Positions 53,891 to 64,000 of a DNA stretch of 64,000 nucleotides are shown piece after piece. The stretch is from Diatrype stigma. Taxonomy: Eukaryota > Ascomycota > Sordariomycetes > Xylariales > Diatrypaceae. A program made the translations under genes and the position numbers. The stretch is from positions 297,032 through 361,031 of the forward strand of contig JAKJXP020000044.1 of NCBI GenBank assembly GCA_022225965.2. The letters are read 5' to 3'. The first letter of the stretch is position 1. Each line of letters begins with the position of its first letter. Below the pieces are notes generated by a model. That model had not been told where the DNA came from. It searched no databases and worked only from the letters and a program-made list of their open reading frames with translations.

Positions 53891-54658
53891 TCGTCTTTGA
53901 GTCGATACCTTGAAGGCTAACATCATCACTATAGATTTAATGTGTCTTCGAAAATAGACCATAGAGGAAAGGGTATCTTGATATATGGTAGACAGCGCTG
54001 TGTCCATTGGGTAATAGGAGTAACATTGGGCAAGAAACTTTGAGTGAACTTTTGTTGATATAGCAAAAGCAGCGTATGAGGACACATGATTTGAAAAAGA
54101 AATCACCACTTTAGCTTACTTTGATAATTTCAACTCCAAGGCCAAATCCTCTCTTTAGGGCAGTCCTGAAATCATATGTGTAGATGCAATATTTCTCATC
54201 AGGGGGGTGATTGGGAAAAGAGCAGAAGAAAAGGGGCACCAGGAAGGGGGGTTGCCTTCCTATCCATCAGTGTAATATAGCTATAGAGTATGGTACAAAC
54301 CAAGTAATGGATGTGCCTCCCGTGAAATAATCAGTTTATAATCAAGCATATAACGCTGCTCTAATATGTATGCATTAGTCATTCTAATTACATTTGATAT
54401 TCAGGGGTAGACTGAAGGTTGATTCACATGGCCTATGAGTAAATAACCCTGAATATACGATTTTCACAGCTATGAACTTATCTGATTACCTTTCTCAACA
54501 CACTAAAATAATAGCAGATGTTTCTTGAAGGGCCTTAGACCGCTCCTTAAACCCCATTTCGACCGAGTCACTCACCATCTCTCCCCGCGGCCACGGGATC
54601 AACCACACGTTACCCCGTTCTCGCCCTGTTCTCGGGACGTGTCTGTTTTACCAACAAC
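53891..54658. other. Region between convergent lipase and VOC-fold genes
   Basis: 3' flanks of two convergent genes, AT-rich, without a convincing gene. Confidence 0.5.
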
Positions 54659-55421
54659 CTAAGTAGAAACGCCCACTGGCTCGTAGCTCTCCCTAATATC
54701 CGGCGGCGGAGGCGCGGTGAACCTAGCGGGCATGTCGGCCGCGGTGCGCGGGCCGATGTCGGGCCGCTTCTTAAGCTCGGCCTCGGGCTCGCCGGCGCGC
54801 AGGCGGCTAGCGAGCTCGTCGGGGTCGAAGTCGACGCCGATAGGGTTCTCGGCGAACTGCGGCCCCGATACGAAGGCGTTTCCCGCCGCCATGTCGTCGA
54901 AGTTGTCCACCTGCGTCTCCAGGTGGTTGCCGTCCGGGTCCTGGTAGTAAATGCTTGTCGTGCTGCATATCTCGCCGTTAGACTTGGTTTCTATTTGGGG
55001 AGCAGGTATTCAGGGAGGTGGCAACTCCGTTCAGGAGATGATGGGCCACTTCGAGGAAAAGAAATTTATCCACTTACGGGCCGTGGTTAACGCACCACAG
55101 AGGCAGGATCTCCCGCGCGCGCCGCTGCTGGTATGCCGTCACGAGGTCAGCTAATGTGTCGAACGTGAAGGCGATGTGGTGGAGCCCCGCTGCGTCCGGC
55201 ACTCGCGGCCCGCACCCCGGCTGCGCGATGATGGCGATGCGGTGGTGCTCCGCGTCGTAGCTCAGGAACGCCATGTCGTCGTTCTCGAATGAGGCGCGGG
55301 CGCCGAGAAATGCCTTGTAGAATGCGGTCATCGCCTTGAAGTTGGGCGTCCGGAGCACGACGTGCGCGAGCTTCGACGGCGAGATGACCTTGCCGCTGCT
55401 CGGACTGCCGTTTGCCGCCAT
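54659..55421 (-). CDS. VOC superfamily protein (glyoxalase/extradiol dioxygenase-like)
   Basis: Two exons on the minus strand, 55421-55078 and 54962-54659, give 215 residues; the intron is GTAAGT..GCAG. The VOC fold is indicated by KLAHVVLRTPNFKAMTAFYK, LGARASFENDDMAFLSYDAE, GLHHIAFTFDTLADLVTAY and SIYYQDPDGNHLETQVDNFD. The metal ligands of the family would be His in AHVVLRT, His in HHIAF and Glu in HLETQ. The C-terminus (DPDELASRLRAGEPEAELKK) is a fungal extension common in proteins labelled extradiol dioxygenases. The protein is a single-fold unit, so it may dimerise. The reaction (dioxygenase, lyase or isomerase) cannot be told from sequence. No pathway partners lie nearby. Confidence 0.85.
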
Positions 55422-57402
55422 ACCGGCTTAAAGACCCGGGGATTTTGGGAAAGTGGTAGTTCAATGAGTATTGCAATGACTGGTGCGCCCAAGAGATCCT
55501 GTGCAGTTCTTCGTATGCGATGTTTGTTAATAAAACTACCGAAGAGCACATCAACCTAAGCGGCCTCCTGAATGGAATTTATATACTTATTGTCCTCTCA
55601 AAGAATATGACCTGGTCACATTAGATGCACCGATTTTCTAAACCAGTTTACATAATTATTCTGTTTGATCCGTCCGGAGACTCAAGCGCATCGGGGCCGG
55701 ACAGATTGCATAGACCGGTAACCCTCCAAATCCGATTGGGTACCACCAGCCTTGCGTAACTCCTCGGGTTTTCTCATCTCATGACCATGAGCAACATTGC
55801 TGGAATCGGTCCCGCACAGCACTATTATCCGATGTCACGGTCGGTCTGTCGGTATGTCGGAGAGGCGAGTGGTTATTTTCCTTTTTCGGTTTGGGGACGC
55901 CTAATTGTAGGATTGTAGCCACTTATATGATCATCATGAGGGGTCGATTAGCAGTAATTTGTATAGTATATATAATACTCTTAGCCCTAGAAGACGGTTG
56001 GATACTACCGCCGTGGGGTAAGTTAGTACTAAAACCTGCATCAAGATACAATTATCACAAACTGACAATTTCCCTTGGCCATGGACAGCTTATCTGTCTG
56101 TAGACCAGACTGCCGTGACAGATTCCAACCCTTCCTTGAGCTCAATCTTAAATTACATTACCTTGATATTAACTTAACTAGAACTTACTCCTGCGTCAAC
56201 CTTGTGACTCTACTCTGAACTCACACTTACTGGATTTGACCTCTATGCGTTCATTATATCGATCGTGGACGCCGGGTCTAGGGCGGAGTGCGCAGCCTCT
56301 ATGGCTGCGAAACTTACACCAAGCCATGCTGTTGCTGTCTCATGTTTAGCCCTTCACCGCATCTCGTATTGTTCCTACTCCCGATGCAGTAAGCTCGTCG
56401 TCGGATCTCCGCGGATCGCCATCTCCTGACCTGGAGTGCTGCTGTGTTCAAGAACACAACGCCGGAAAACCATATGGGAGGAACCCAAGATCACGATAGA
56501 ACACATCATGTCTCAAGGGTGTATGCTTCTGAGCTTCCAGCTGACTGAATACCTGGAGCCCGATAGCTGGTGGCTAATAATCCATTCATCTTGGCGTCGA
56601 TGGGCTATATGCCATATATCGGAGTGCATCGCACATGATTAATCCAGGAGATGTCAAGCGTCACATCTTTGCTGTTCCCATTTAGATGTGAGGGTTAAAG
56701 ATCGGTCATGGGGACTCGCAAGCATTTGTCCAATGCTGTTTGAATCTTGTCGGTATCAAAAGGAGCTCATTGAAAGATAACTGATATACTGGCCGCCATG
56801 AGTGAAGTGAAGGATGACAAACACAAAACACCGATGATGGTCTATCAGAGGATAATGTAAAAAGGGGCTGTAGGGATCCACATGAACCCCCTTTATGCAC
56901 TAGCGATGACTCCTAGGGCTATAATTATAAGGAGCCGTTTCCTCCCATGTAGTTGCCATCGTCCCCACTCCAAGCAGCTGTTCTACCACCTCGCACACAA
57001 AGCTCTGGCAGTATCCTTCACCAATTAGGGCTTTCAGTATACTTTCACACACCATTTCGTATGGGGTATTCCAGAACTAGTCGAGAGGCAGTGCGATGTT
57101 ACACAAATCACAGTTGGAGGCCACTTATTTAGCCTTTGCCTTCGTATGAATTTGCCTTACCGTGTCACGGCATGTTGCGTTGTGACTCTAGGCCGGCTGG
57201 AAGAGACCCTGCTGCTACTCCTGCCATTCTACCCTTGTCCTAGATGCTTGGGGCTAGTTTGGTTTATGAGAGATGCGGGATTTCTATGTTGTTTACTTTT
57301 CTATCAACCCCCCAAAAATGCAAGATGCAGTTCTCTTATATGATATGAAAATGCGGAATAAACGACGCGCTATATGAAGAGATCATATCCGGTGAGAAGA
57401 TG
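55422..57402. other. Intergenic region upstream of the VOC-fold gene
   Basis: About 2 kb. It holds the VOC-gene promoter on the left and the 3' flank of the HD-domain gene on the right. No open frame with family character is seen on either strand. Confidence 0.45.
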
Positions 57403-58071
57403 TCAAGACGGAACTGTAATTGAAGAGCCACCTGGAAGAGCCTCTTCTTCAGCCCACCACGTGAGGAAGCTCTGCATCCTTTGAGTCCTCTCCACGGCTA
57501 GCTTACGTCCAACGTCCGTCTTCATCATGTCCTTGATCCTAAGCAGCTTATCATGGAAGTGCTGGATCGAGTCATCCATCGAACCCTTGGTCCTGGCACC
57601 CGTAAAGGTAAAGACCCGGCCGATCCCAATGCTGCCGATGGCATCTAGGCGGTCCGCATCTTGGACGACGGCCAGTTCCGGATATTCCCCGATCAGCGCC
57701 TGTACTCGAGCTGGATCCTTGATCTCACTTGAATAGCTGACACCAAGGCAGACTGCTTGGACCCTCTTCGCCAGCTGCTCCTCGGCGCCCAGTGACCGAA
57801 GAAGATCGTATACTAGGCTAGATGGGTCTTCGCCTGGCTTGAGATATTTCTTGTCGCCAACATCGTGCAGAAGTGCGGCGAGAACTACGACCTGGGGATC
57901 CCGAGCAGGTGTTTCCGGGGATTCAGCATGGATGCGTTGTGCCAGTGCGAGGACTCTTCGGATATGATTGAAGTCATGCGAGCCGTCGTAGTTCGCCATG
58001 TACGCCTTGACATAATCAGTGACAGCGTCGACGAGCTGCTGGTCTACTGGGGACTGTGTGTCGGCAGCCAT
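57403..58071 (-). CDS. HD-domain phosphohydrolase, YedJ-like
   Basis: An intronless frame of 222 residues. HD-domain signatures occur in order: GSHDFNHIRRVLALAQRI (His, then second His) at about 30-47, AALLHDVGDKKY (the HD pair) at about 65-76 and VVQDADRLDAIGSIGIGR (distal Asp) at about 137-154. Metal-dependent HD proteins hydrolyse phosphomono- or diesters, including nucleotides. This single-domain type is widespread in bacteria and fungi, often annotated as YedJ-like hydrolase; its substrate is not established from the sequence. It has no targeting signal and is probably cytosolic. The C-terminus (ALPGGSSITVPS) is a short tail. Confidence 0.88.
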   Translation of the reverse strand: MAADTQSPVDQQLVDAVTDYVKAYMANYDGSHDFNHIRRVLALAQRIHAESPETPARDPQVVVLAALLHDVGDKKYLKPGEDPSSLVYDLLRSLGAEEQLAKRVQAVCLGVSYSSEIKDPARVQALIGEYPELAVVQDADRLDAIGSIGIGRVFTFTGARTKGSMDDSIQHFHDKLLRIKDMMKTDVGRKLAVERTQRMQSFLTWWAEEEALPGGSSITVPS

Positions 58072-60637
58072 GGTGCTCCACTGGAAAAATATAATAGAAG
58101 ATCATCCACTGCTCGCTTAGTAGAAACAGTCAGCAATTAACGCTAAGCGCCGGCTAATACGCTAATCGCGTGTATTCTACTCACGAGGACAGTGGATTGC
58201 AGTTGGTATGGTGTATCTGGATTAGTTCTGATAGGGCGGGATAGCTATATGGATATAGGAGAGATAATAGGACCGGTTTCTTGTGTTGCATTGGAGTTCT
58301 AGTAGTAGCTACCTAGGCTGCCTAGGTAGTAGCGACTCACCTGGGGTGCTGCTGGGCTGCCCTGTTCATCCAACTATGCAGTCGGCAGGGTTGAATCTTG
58401 CTTGAGCTTCTACAGATCGGACGCGGAGTAGGATCTCGTGCCTGAAGTCCTGGATGATCGGGAGGGAACAGGGGGACAGGGGAACAAGGGACGAGTCCCG
58501 TTGAAGAAAAGAAAACAGTTGATTGAATGCTGCTAATGGTGATGCTAATGGTGACAACGGCGATGGCCACTGCATTGCATTGCATACAGGCGCCGAAGCT
58601 AAGGCTGGTCGGTCATGTGATCGGCTGGAGACAAATGACCATTCAGGAAGCTGCAATGATTTGGCGGGCTGCCGGGCTAGGCAAAGTAGTTACCGACATA
58701 CATACAACCTCCCCTCCATCCCCCCACCATCCCTACGAGACTCTCTGCGTGTCCACCGAACCTTGGACTACATACACATGCATATACACACCTTCTGCAC
58801 CGAAGAAAAAAAGGCAGGGGAATATCAAACTGGATCGTTGCTTTCAGACTGTCCCGCGTAATCCGGTGGTATTCGTTGTTTAAATTCGCTTACCCGCCGA
58901 GGCTAGTGCCTGCATACATATGTCATGCAGACAGGAGAATCGCAACTCTCTAGTTGCAGGTAGGCATCTGATATCTCCCTGGCCTTGTCATATACCACGC
59001 TCCGATGTTGCAGGAACGTGCGCGAACTACATGTATGCTACCCTCTACAGCATGGCTTAGACGGCATACCACCTATAGCATACCTACTGCGGTTGTTGGC
59101 TTCTCGAGGATAGGTCAGAACAGAGTCCACGCGACGCTGTCATTCCTTCAAATCTTCCAGAAACGTCACAGAACACCCAACATTCACTGCATAAATGACC
59201 TCAGGAGAGGTTTCCCGCAGAGCTGGAAAATGAAGCATCGCGGCATGAAGCATCGCAGCAAATCGAAGGCTACCAGGCCAGGATACTTCAGGCCACCCTA
59301 CTGCCTACCTACCTACCCTCATACTAGAGTATACCTACAGATTTCCGCGGGTTCTTTTCCGTCGTGATCATAACCGAAGCCCACATCGACTATTGCACTA
59401 GTTCGCACCTGCTTATTCCGACGATTCTTGTAGACAAGTACTGAAGAAGTTGGAGCGTTGGAGTCGACCTTCACCGAAGCTAACTTCCGTTCCATGAAAT
59501 CATGATAGCCTGCATATGCGAATGCAGCATGCGTCTGGCTGCATGGCAAGCGACCGCACACTCGGTCGTAGGGTAGGTAGTCCTTGGCAGGTAGTCCTAG
59601 ATTACCAATGTTCCTTGCCAGTCAGCCAGTGTTCCTCGCCCGTCTACTTGCATCATGGCATCATGGCATCATGAAGGACCGTGGTCCTCCATATCACCAT
59701 ATCTGAGCTATCAGCCAACAGGGTTGAGCAGCGAAGGGGCCCCGCTTCCGGAACAATAAAAACCAATATACGCTTCTCGCGACCTTGGATGCAGCCACAA
59801 CTTGTGTGGTTGCTTGCATCTGTGATTGGTTTATACGCAGCAGACATAGATCACCGCAGCGTGTGACGAGAGGCTGGTACTGGCTGTTGGGTCGTGGCTA
59901 TCGGCCAATGGCGGCTAAGATTTAGACGCCCATGACCCATTTCCGCCTAGCTCGACCTTGCATCCCGCCCCAGAATCCTGTGAGATTTCTCGATACGGCC
60001 GCGGATTCGTTGCTGCTATCTCTAGCTCCCGGGATCCCCTCATTCTACTTAGCCGCCCGCCGTGCAGCACCGCGAACCCTGCACTAGTAGCGTAGGTAAG
60101 CCCTCCCTCCCGGGTCGAGGTGACCTTGGGCTGCACTTGAGTGATATCGCCTGGGATTGGCGTTGGGCCGTCGACCAAACACACGACAGGTCCTCGAGGA
60201 TGGACCCGCACACACCCGATCCAGCGGACGGAAGTCTGCCGGCCAGTTGGTGCAGCACCTTTTCATAGTAAGGTCCAGTGACGGGGCAGCCGGGCCTCAC
60301 TGGATGGCCGCACGTATAAATCACCCAGCCTGCCTCCTGTCTGCCTTCTCTTTCGTTCCCTTCTTTCTTCGGCAAGCATTCAATCCCAAAAGCTAGTTCT
60401 TCGTTTTTTCTCCCCCCTTTTCACCTTTTCCCCCTTTACCGACATAGAGCTGTGCTCTTGTTGTGTCTTAATATTCAAATTAATTATACCCCTTAAACTA
60501 AGAAAACCATACTCACCAATCAGTTGCCGGCCAACTACCCCCTAATTAAACGAGATTCTAGCTTTTCCTTGCTCAAGATTCGCTGAAACCACCAACACAC
60601 GACAATAATTGCAAATAACAACATCAAAGCATTCAAG
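58072..60637. other. Large intergenic region and promoter of the CBM48 gene
   Basis: About 2.5 kb between divergent genes. No gene is recognised. GGTAGG/CCTACC tetranucleotide runs occur near 58310-58325 and 59300-59330, and a TCATGGCA trio near 59652-59673. The last 330 bp look like a strong fungal promoter (separate entry). Confidence 0.45.
60315..60439 (+). promoter_or_regulatory. TATA box and pyrimidine tracts upstream of the CBM48 gene
   Basis: TATAAA at 60315-60320 is followed by CT-rich stretches at about 60336-60370 and 60397-60439. In filamentous fungi a TATA box followed by pyrimidine tracts is typical of highly expressed genes, with transcription starting in or after the tract. 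The leader to the ATG at 60638 would be about 200-290 nt long. Confidence 0.55.
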
Positions 60638-61489
60638 ATGGCTACTATTCAACTGTCTTTCTCTCTTCGCGTTTCTTCCGGTGTCAAGTCCGTTCACTTG
60701 CTTGGATCCTGGGACAACTACGTTGGCCAGATCCCCCTTTCCAAAGATAAGACTTCCTCCAAGTCCGGCTCGTGGAAGGGCACTTTCCGCTTCCAGGGCA
60801 ACCTCGAGGCCGGCCAGCGCTACTGGTACTACTACATCATAGATGGCTACCACATCGCACACAACCCCAGCGAAGGCTCCACCGTCGAGCCCACTACTGG
60901 CCGGACCCTGAACATCCTCGACGTCCCTAAGGACAAGTCTTCCAAGTCTTCCAAGTCTCACAGCTCGAGCAAGAGCTCGTCCAAGCACTCGTCTTCCAAG
61001 GAGCACCGGTCTTCCAAGCGCGGCTCGCTCGCTCTCGACATCCCGAAGGGCCGCCCCCTTTCCGTCTCGCAGATTGTTGCGCCCAAGCCCATGTCTCCCC
61101 ACGCCACCCGCAACATCCTCAACGCTGACTACTGCGACGACGACATCGAGGAGCTTACTGCCCGCTTTGGAAGCGCCGAGCTCGACGAGGAGGACATCAT
61201 CAGCGACTTCTCCAGCTCGCCAGTCTCGTCTTCCGGCTCCAGCCTGTCCTATCGCTCCGGCAGCTCGTCGCCCAACTCTTCGCTCTCCGGCTACAGCACC
61301 CCCGCCTCCGACTGCAGCAGCTGCACCTGTGAGCGCTACGGCATCACCCGCAAGGGTGACCGCGTCAAGATCGACTGCGGCGGCTCGCGATGCGGCTACA
61401 GCGACGACAGCAGCTCTTGCTCCAGCGGCGACGAGGAGGAGTACGTCTCCCGCAACTCCCGCCGCAACGGCATCGTCGTCCGCGCGTGA
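60638..61489 (+). CDS. CBM48 (AMPK-type glycogen-binding) protein with serine-rich and Cys-containing tail
   Basis: An intronless frame of 283 residues. Residues about 3-95 form an E-set/CBM48 domain: IQLSFSLRVSSGVKSVHLLG, SWDNYVGQIPLSKDK, WKGTFRF and GQRYWYYYIIDGYHIAHNPS. The Trp and the Tyr-rich strand fit the carbohydrate-contact face of glycogen-binding domains. A Ser/Lys run (SSKSSKSHSSSKSSSKHSSS) follows, then ALDIPKGRPLSVSQIVAPKP and an acidic stretch. The end has clustered cysteines (CSSCTCERYGITRKGDRVKI, DCGGSRCGY) and serine repeats. Unlike AMPK beta subunits it lacks the C-terminal kinase-binding domain, so it is a separate fungal type. Role unknown, perhaps glycogen association or signalling. 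Strong promoter signals and C/G-ending codons suggest high expression. Confidence 0.82.
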   Translation: MATIQLSFSLRVSSGVKSVHLLGSWDNYVGQIPLSKDKTSSKSGSWKGTFRFQGNLEAGQRYWYYYIIDGYHIAHNPSEGSTVEPTTGRTLNILDVPKDKSSKSSKSHSSSKSSSKHSSSKEHRSSKRGSLALDIPKGRPLSVSQIVAPKPMSPHATRNILNADYCDDDIEELTARFGSAELDEEDIISDFSSSPVSSSGSSLSYRSGSSSPNSSLSGYSTPASDCSSCTCERYGITRKGDRVKIDCGGSRCGYSDDSSSCSSGDEEEYVSRNSRRNGIVVRA

Positions 61490-63214
61490 AGACCCACGGA
61501 ACGGGAGGGATTCCCCAACGTCACCAAGCAAACACAACACCACCACCACTTCCGGAAGAAGTCGGTCGGAGATAGAAACCACAGCCATCCACTCATTTAC
61601 GGACATGATGCGCGCTTTAATATTTTTTAACGTCGAGCTGCACCGTCTGTCTTGTTGTTCCATTGCAATAATCAAGCGCGGCTTTCCGCGGCAGGGCGCA
61701 CAAGCCGGTCTTGTTCGCCCGGCCCCCGCGCGTCCCATTTAGGGCCGGAGCATCGACCCCCACGGCCCCGCTTTCCGCTTCTTTCACTAGAGCCAAAAAC
61801 GGCGGCCGTGCGATTTGTTTCGTATGTCCCGACAATCTGTCGCGAGCACGGGACCCGCAACTTTGCCGACCAAGGCGAGGAAGGGGGTTTACCCGGCCTG
61901 CTCCAGCGAAACAAACCACCCCCGCCAGCAAGCCGCGACCGAGGATGGCTTCCGGGGATGTTAATTGAAACTGTCAAGAATGTGGCCCCAAGCCGGCCGT
62001 TGGAAGGCTCGGGCATGCCACCCGCTCCCGCGAGGGAAGGAGAAGGGGTTCGGTGGATGGAGAGTCAAGATACCTAGCTTTACATACATAGGTACCTATG
62101 TAGCTACTACCGCCCGCAATGGGTAGATGACCATTGAATCTATTCATTCAACCACACCTGCTCGTCTTTTGTAACTGCCTTCGTGTGATGATGTGTGACT
62201 TTTCTTATGAATCGAGACATAATAATAAACCATAATACTGTGCACACTCCGCAGCATTTGATTTCTTCCTCCAATATCAGATAGCATACCGAGGTGGGTA
62301 ATCAGCTGTGTGTATCACTAATGCCCACTGAAGAGGAACCTTGGAAACCTTAGAAAACGGTCTATGCCTAGGGGGCGGCTATTGGCGTACGGCATCCTAC
62401 CACGGCTGCTAGGTATGTTAGACGCGCCTGCTATTGTCGCTTTACTGTCACTTTACTTACCGCTAGTCCTAACCCCGCAACTGTGTATCGTATGTACATG
62501 CCACTGGTGATTTCCCATACTGCCATATCACATACGAGCGTCCATAGTCCATGCGTGTATGCTTCAACGCAGCCAAGTCGGCGTGCCCACCACATGCAGA
62601 CATTAGTTAACCCCTTGAAGATAAAGCCCGAATCAAGAACATACCTATCAACTTGCCGCATCGCTCTCTCGGTTGGTTGGATATCATCGTCATAATGGGG
62701 GGCCTGGTGGGGCTGAGGGACGGCTTCAGTTAGTCTAGCGGGCAGCTGGCGGGAGTGGCGGGGTAGCTCAGGTTGTCAGGGGTAGCTCCGGGCCGTGCGT
62801 ATCATGTTTACCTGGTAACTGCCCTACGTCGAGATACATAATTGAGGGGAGGTTGAACCTTCGATTCCAAGACTCGAATAGGCTTTTTCACCGCCAATGT
62901 TCTAGGCCTTTTACTTTTATTTCCTGTCTGGTCAAGCATTAGACGTCGTGTTTAGCTACTTTGGACATACCAGCATTTGGCCATACAATCAAATCCATCC
63001 TCTTCGGAAAGCAAAGGCCCAACCATCCGCCCATTTGCCAGTAGTTCATCTCGGAGACCACCTACCTACGCCAACTTAACCTGGGCTTAACTTTGCAAGA
63101 AAGAGAGAGTAGAGTACGCGCAACAGCAAGAACTTTATCCACCCCCATCTCACCACTGCTCACTTCTTTCTATCGTACCCTACCCCGAACCGCCCAATCC
63201 ACCAGCCAGAAAAA
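61490..63214. other. Intergenic region between the CBM48 and amidohydrolase genes
   Basis: The 3' flank of the CBM48 gene, then promoter of the next gene. The overlapping open frames at 61617-62077 are mutual shadows in GC-rich sequence. TACATACATAGGTACC-type repeats lie near 62078-62098. No gene is recognised. Confidence 0.45.
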
Positions 63215-64000
63215 ATGGGGTCGCAAATCCCCATCATCGACTCGCACATCCACCTGTTCCCGGCCTCGGCGCTGTCGACCTTGGCCTGGCAGAAGCCGGA
63301 CGGGCCCCTGTACAAGCAGCAGTCGCTGGACGAGTTCAAGGCGGCCACCAGCACCGGCGACGCCGTCCTGAAGGGCTACATTTTCATCGAGGCGGACCGC
63401 AAGTCCTCGGCCGCGCCGTCATCGTCGGAGGACGACAGCGGCTGGGCCGAGCCCCTCGCCGAGGTGGAATTCGTGCGGCGCCTGGCGACGGGCCAGCCCC
63501 TGCCGGGCGAGGGCCACTCGGACTCCGCCGCGGACGCGGCGCTGTGCCTGGCGGCCGTGCCGTGGGCGCCGGTGCCGGCCGGGCCCGAGGCCCTGGAGCG
63601 GTACCTGGCGCGGGCGCGGGAGGCGGCCGGCGAGGCCGCCTGGCCGAGGGTCCGCGGCTTCCGCTACCTGCTGCAGGACAAGCCGAGCGGCACCGCGCTG
63701 CAGGACGGCTTCATCGAGAGCCTGCGGCTGCTGGGCCGCCGCGGCTTCGCCTTCGACGTCGGCGTCGACCAGCACCGCCGCGGCCGCCTCCAGCTCGAGG
63801 AGGCTGTCGAGATGATCGATCGCGCCCACGATGGCGTGCCGGAGGCGGAGAAGGTCGTTTTCGTTTTGAGTGAGTTTGGATTGGAGACCCCCCGCTGCGG
63901 AAACATTTCCACATCCCGCTGGGAAGCAGATTGTTCTTTTGCTTCATTGGGTTATAGGACAGACACCTCCCTGATTAAACCAAGTCACATTCCCCCCCCC
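63215..64000 (+). CDS. Amidohydrolase 2 family (TIM-barrel metal-dependent hydrolase), partial
   Basis: Exon 1 is 63215-63869 (218 codons plus one base) and ends at a GTGAGT donor. The gene continues beyond the window, and no certain acceptor is visible before 64000. It starts MGSQIPIIDSHIHLFPASAL, where HIH is the first metal-binding pair of amidohydrolase 2 proteins. It continues with EVEFVRRLATGQPLPGEG, AVPWAPVPAGPEALERYL, VRGFRYLLQDKPSG and GFAFDVGVDQHRRG. The order and VRGFRYLLQ fit fungal members near L-rhamnono-lactonase or 2-pyrone-4,6-dicarboxylate-type hydrolases, which open lactone rings. Without the C-terminal half the metal site and subfamily cannot be confirmed. Base composition is very GC-rich. 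Confidence 0.85.
   Translation, partial: MGSQIPIIDSHIHLFPASALSTLAWQKPDGPLYKQQSLDEFKAATSTGDAVLKGYIFIEADRKSSAAPSSSEDDSGWAEPLAEVEFVRRLATGQPLPGEGHSDSAADAALCLAAVPWAPVPAGPEALERYLARAREAAGEAAWPRVRGFRYLLQDKPSGTALQDGFIESLRLLGRRGFAFDVGVDQHRRGRLQLEEAVEMIDRAHDGVPEAEKVVFVLSEFGLETPRCGNISTSRWEADCSFASLGYRTDTSLIKPSHIPPP

Noticed and set aside
60542..61738. 398-codon minus-strand frame opposite the CBM48 gene
   Set aside because: Its alanine/valine/glycine-rich antisense composition and full overlap with a recognisable gene mark it as a shadow.

Overview
The window is nuclear DNA of a filamentous ascomycete (Pezizomycotina, probably a sordariomycete; the species cannot be named from the sequence). The evidence is short GT..AG introns, mitochondrial genes with introns, a hydrolase-NACHT-beta-propeller NLR of the type fungi use for self/non-self recognition, and a 14.3 kb block ruined by what looks like repeat-induced point mutation (RIP). 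Exon joins were worked out by hand from frame continuity across splice sites; they are not transcript supported.

Left arm (1-35,874). Gene-poor DNA leads to a GT31-type glycosyltransferase, then a stand-alone CYP505-like P450 that ends next to an assembly gap set in G/C homopolymers. After two gene relics and an F-box gene come a secreted alpha/beta hydrolase (5 exons), a 1,690-residue hydrolase-NACHT-beta-propeller NLR (7 exons, minus), a secreted GH29 alpha-L-fucosidase (4 exons, minus) and an LTO1-like Fe-S adaptor. A compact cluster for the mitochondrial inner membrane follows: complex I 21 kDa subunit, complex III QCR8 and prohibitin PHB1, the last two divergently transcribed. The arm closes with the DEDDh exonuclease REX3 and a second F-box gene.

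Centre (35,875-50,170). An extremely AT-rich insertion has 31-bp terminal inverted repeats (30/31 identical) flanked by TA. A second inverted-repeat pair of about 113 bp lies inside it. Between these, one uninterrupted reading frame of about 1,600 codons on the plus strand still reads as a Helitron-type protein: a zinc-binding N-terminal region, a Rep (HUH) domain and a PIF1-like helicase. Both metal-binding histidines of the HUH motif have become tyrosine by C-to-T changes. At least four other degraded frames and two coding-type tandem repeats accompany it. I take this to be a large, extinct, cargo-bearing Helitron-family element with unusual inverted-repeat ends.

Right arm (50,171-64,000). 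A 75-residue hypervirulence-associated TUDOR-domain protein starts only about 70 bp from the element. It is followed by a secretory lipase whose only good splice junction creates a stop codon, a VOC-fold protein, an HD-domain phosphohydrolase, a CBM48 (AMPK-type glycogen-binding) serine-rich protein, and the first exon of an amidohydrolase that runs off the window.

The genes do not form one pathway. The clearest functional grouping is the mitochondrial cluster; the secreted fucosidase, lipase and hydrolase fit a saprotrophic or plant-associated lifestyle.
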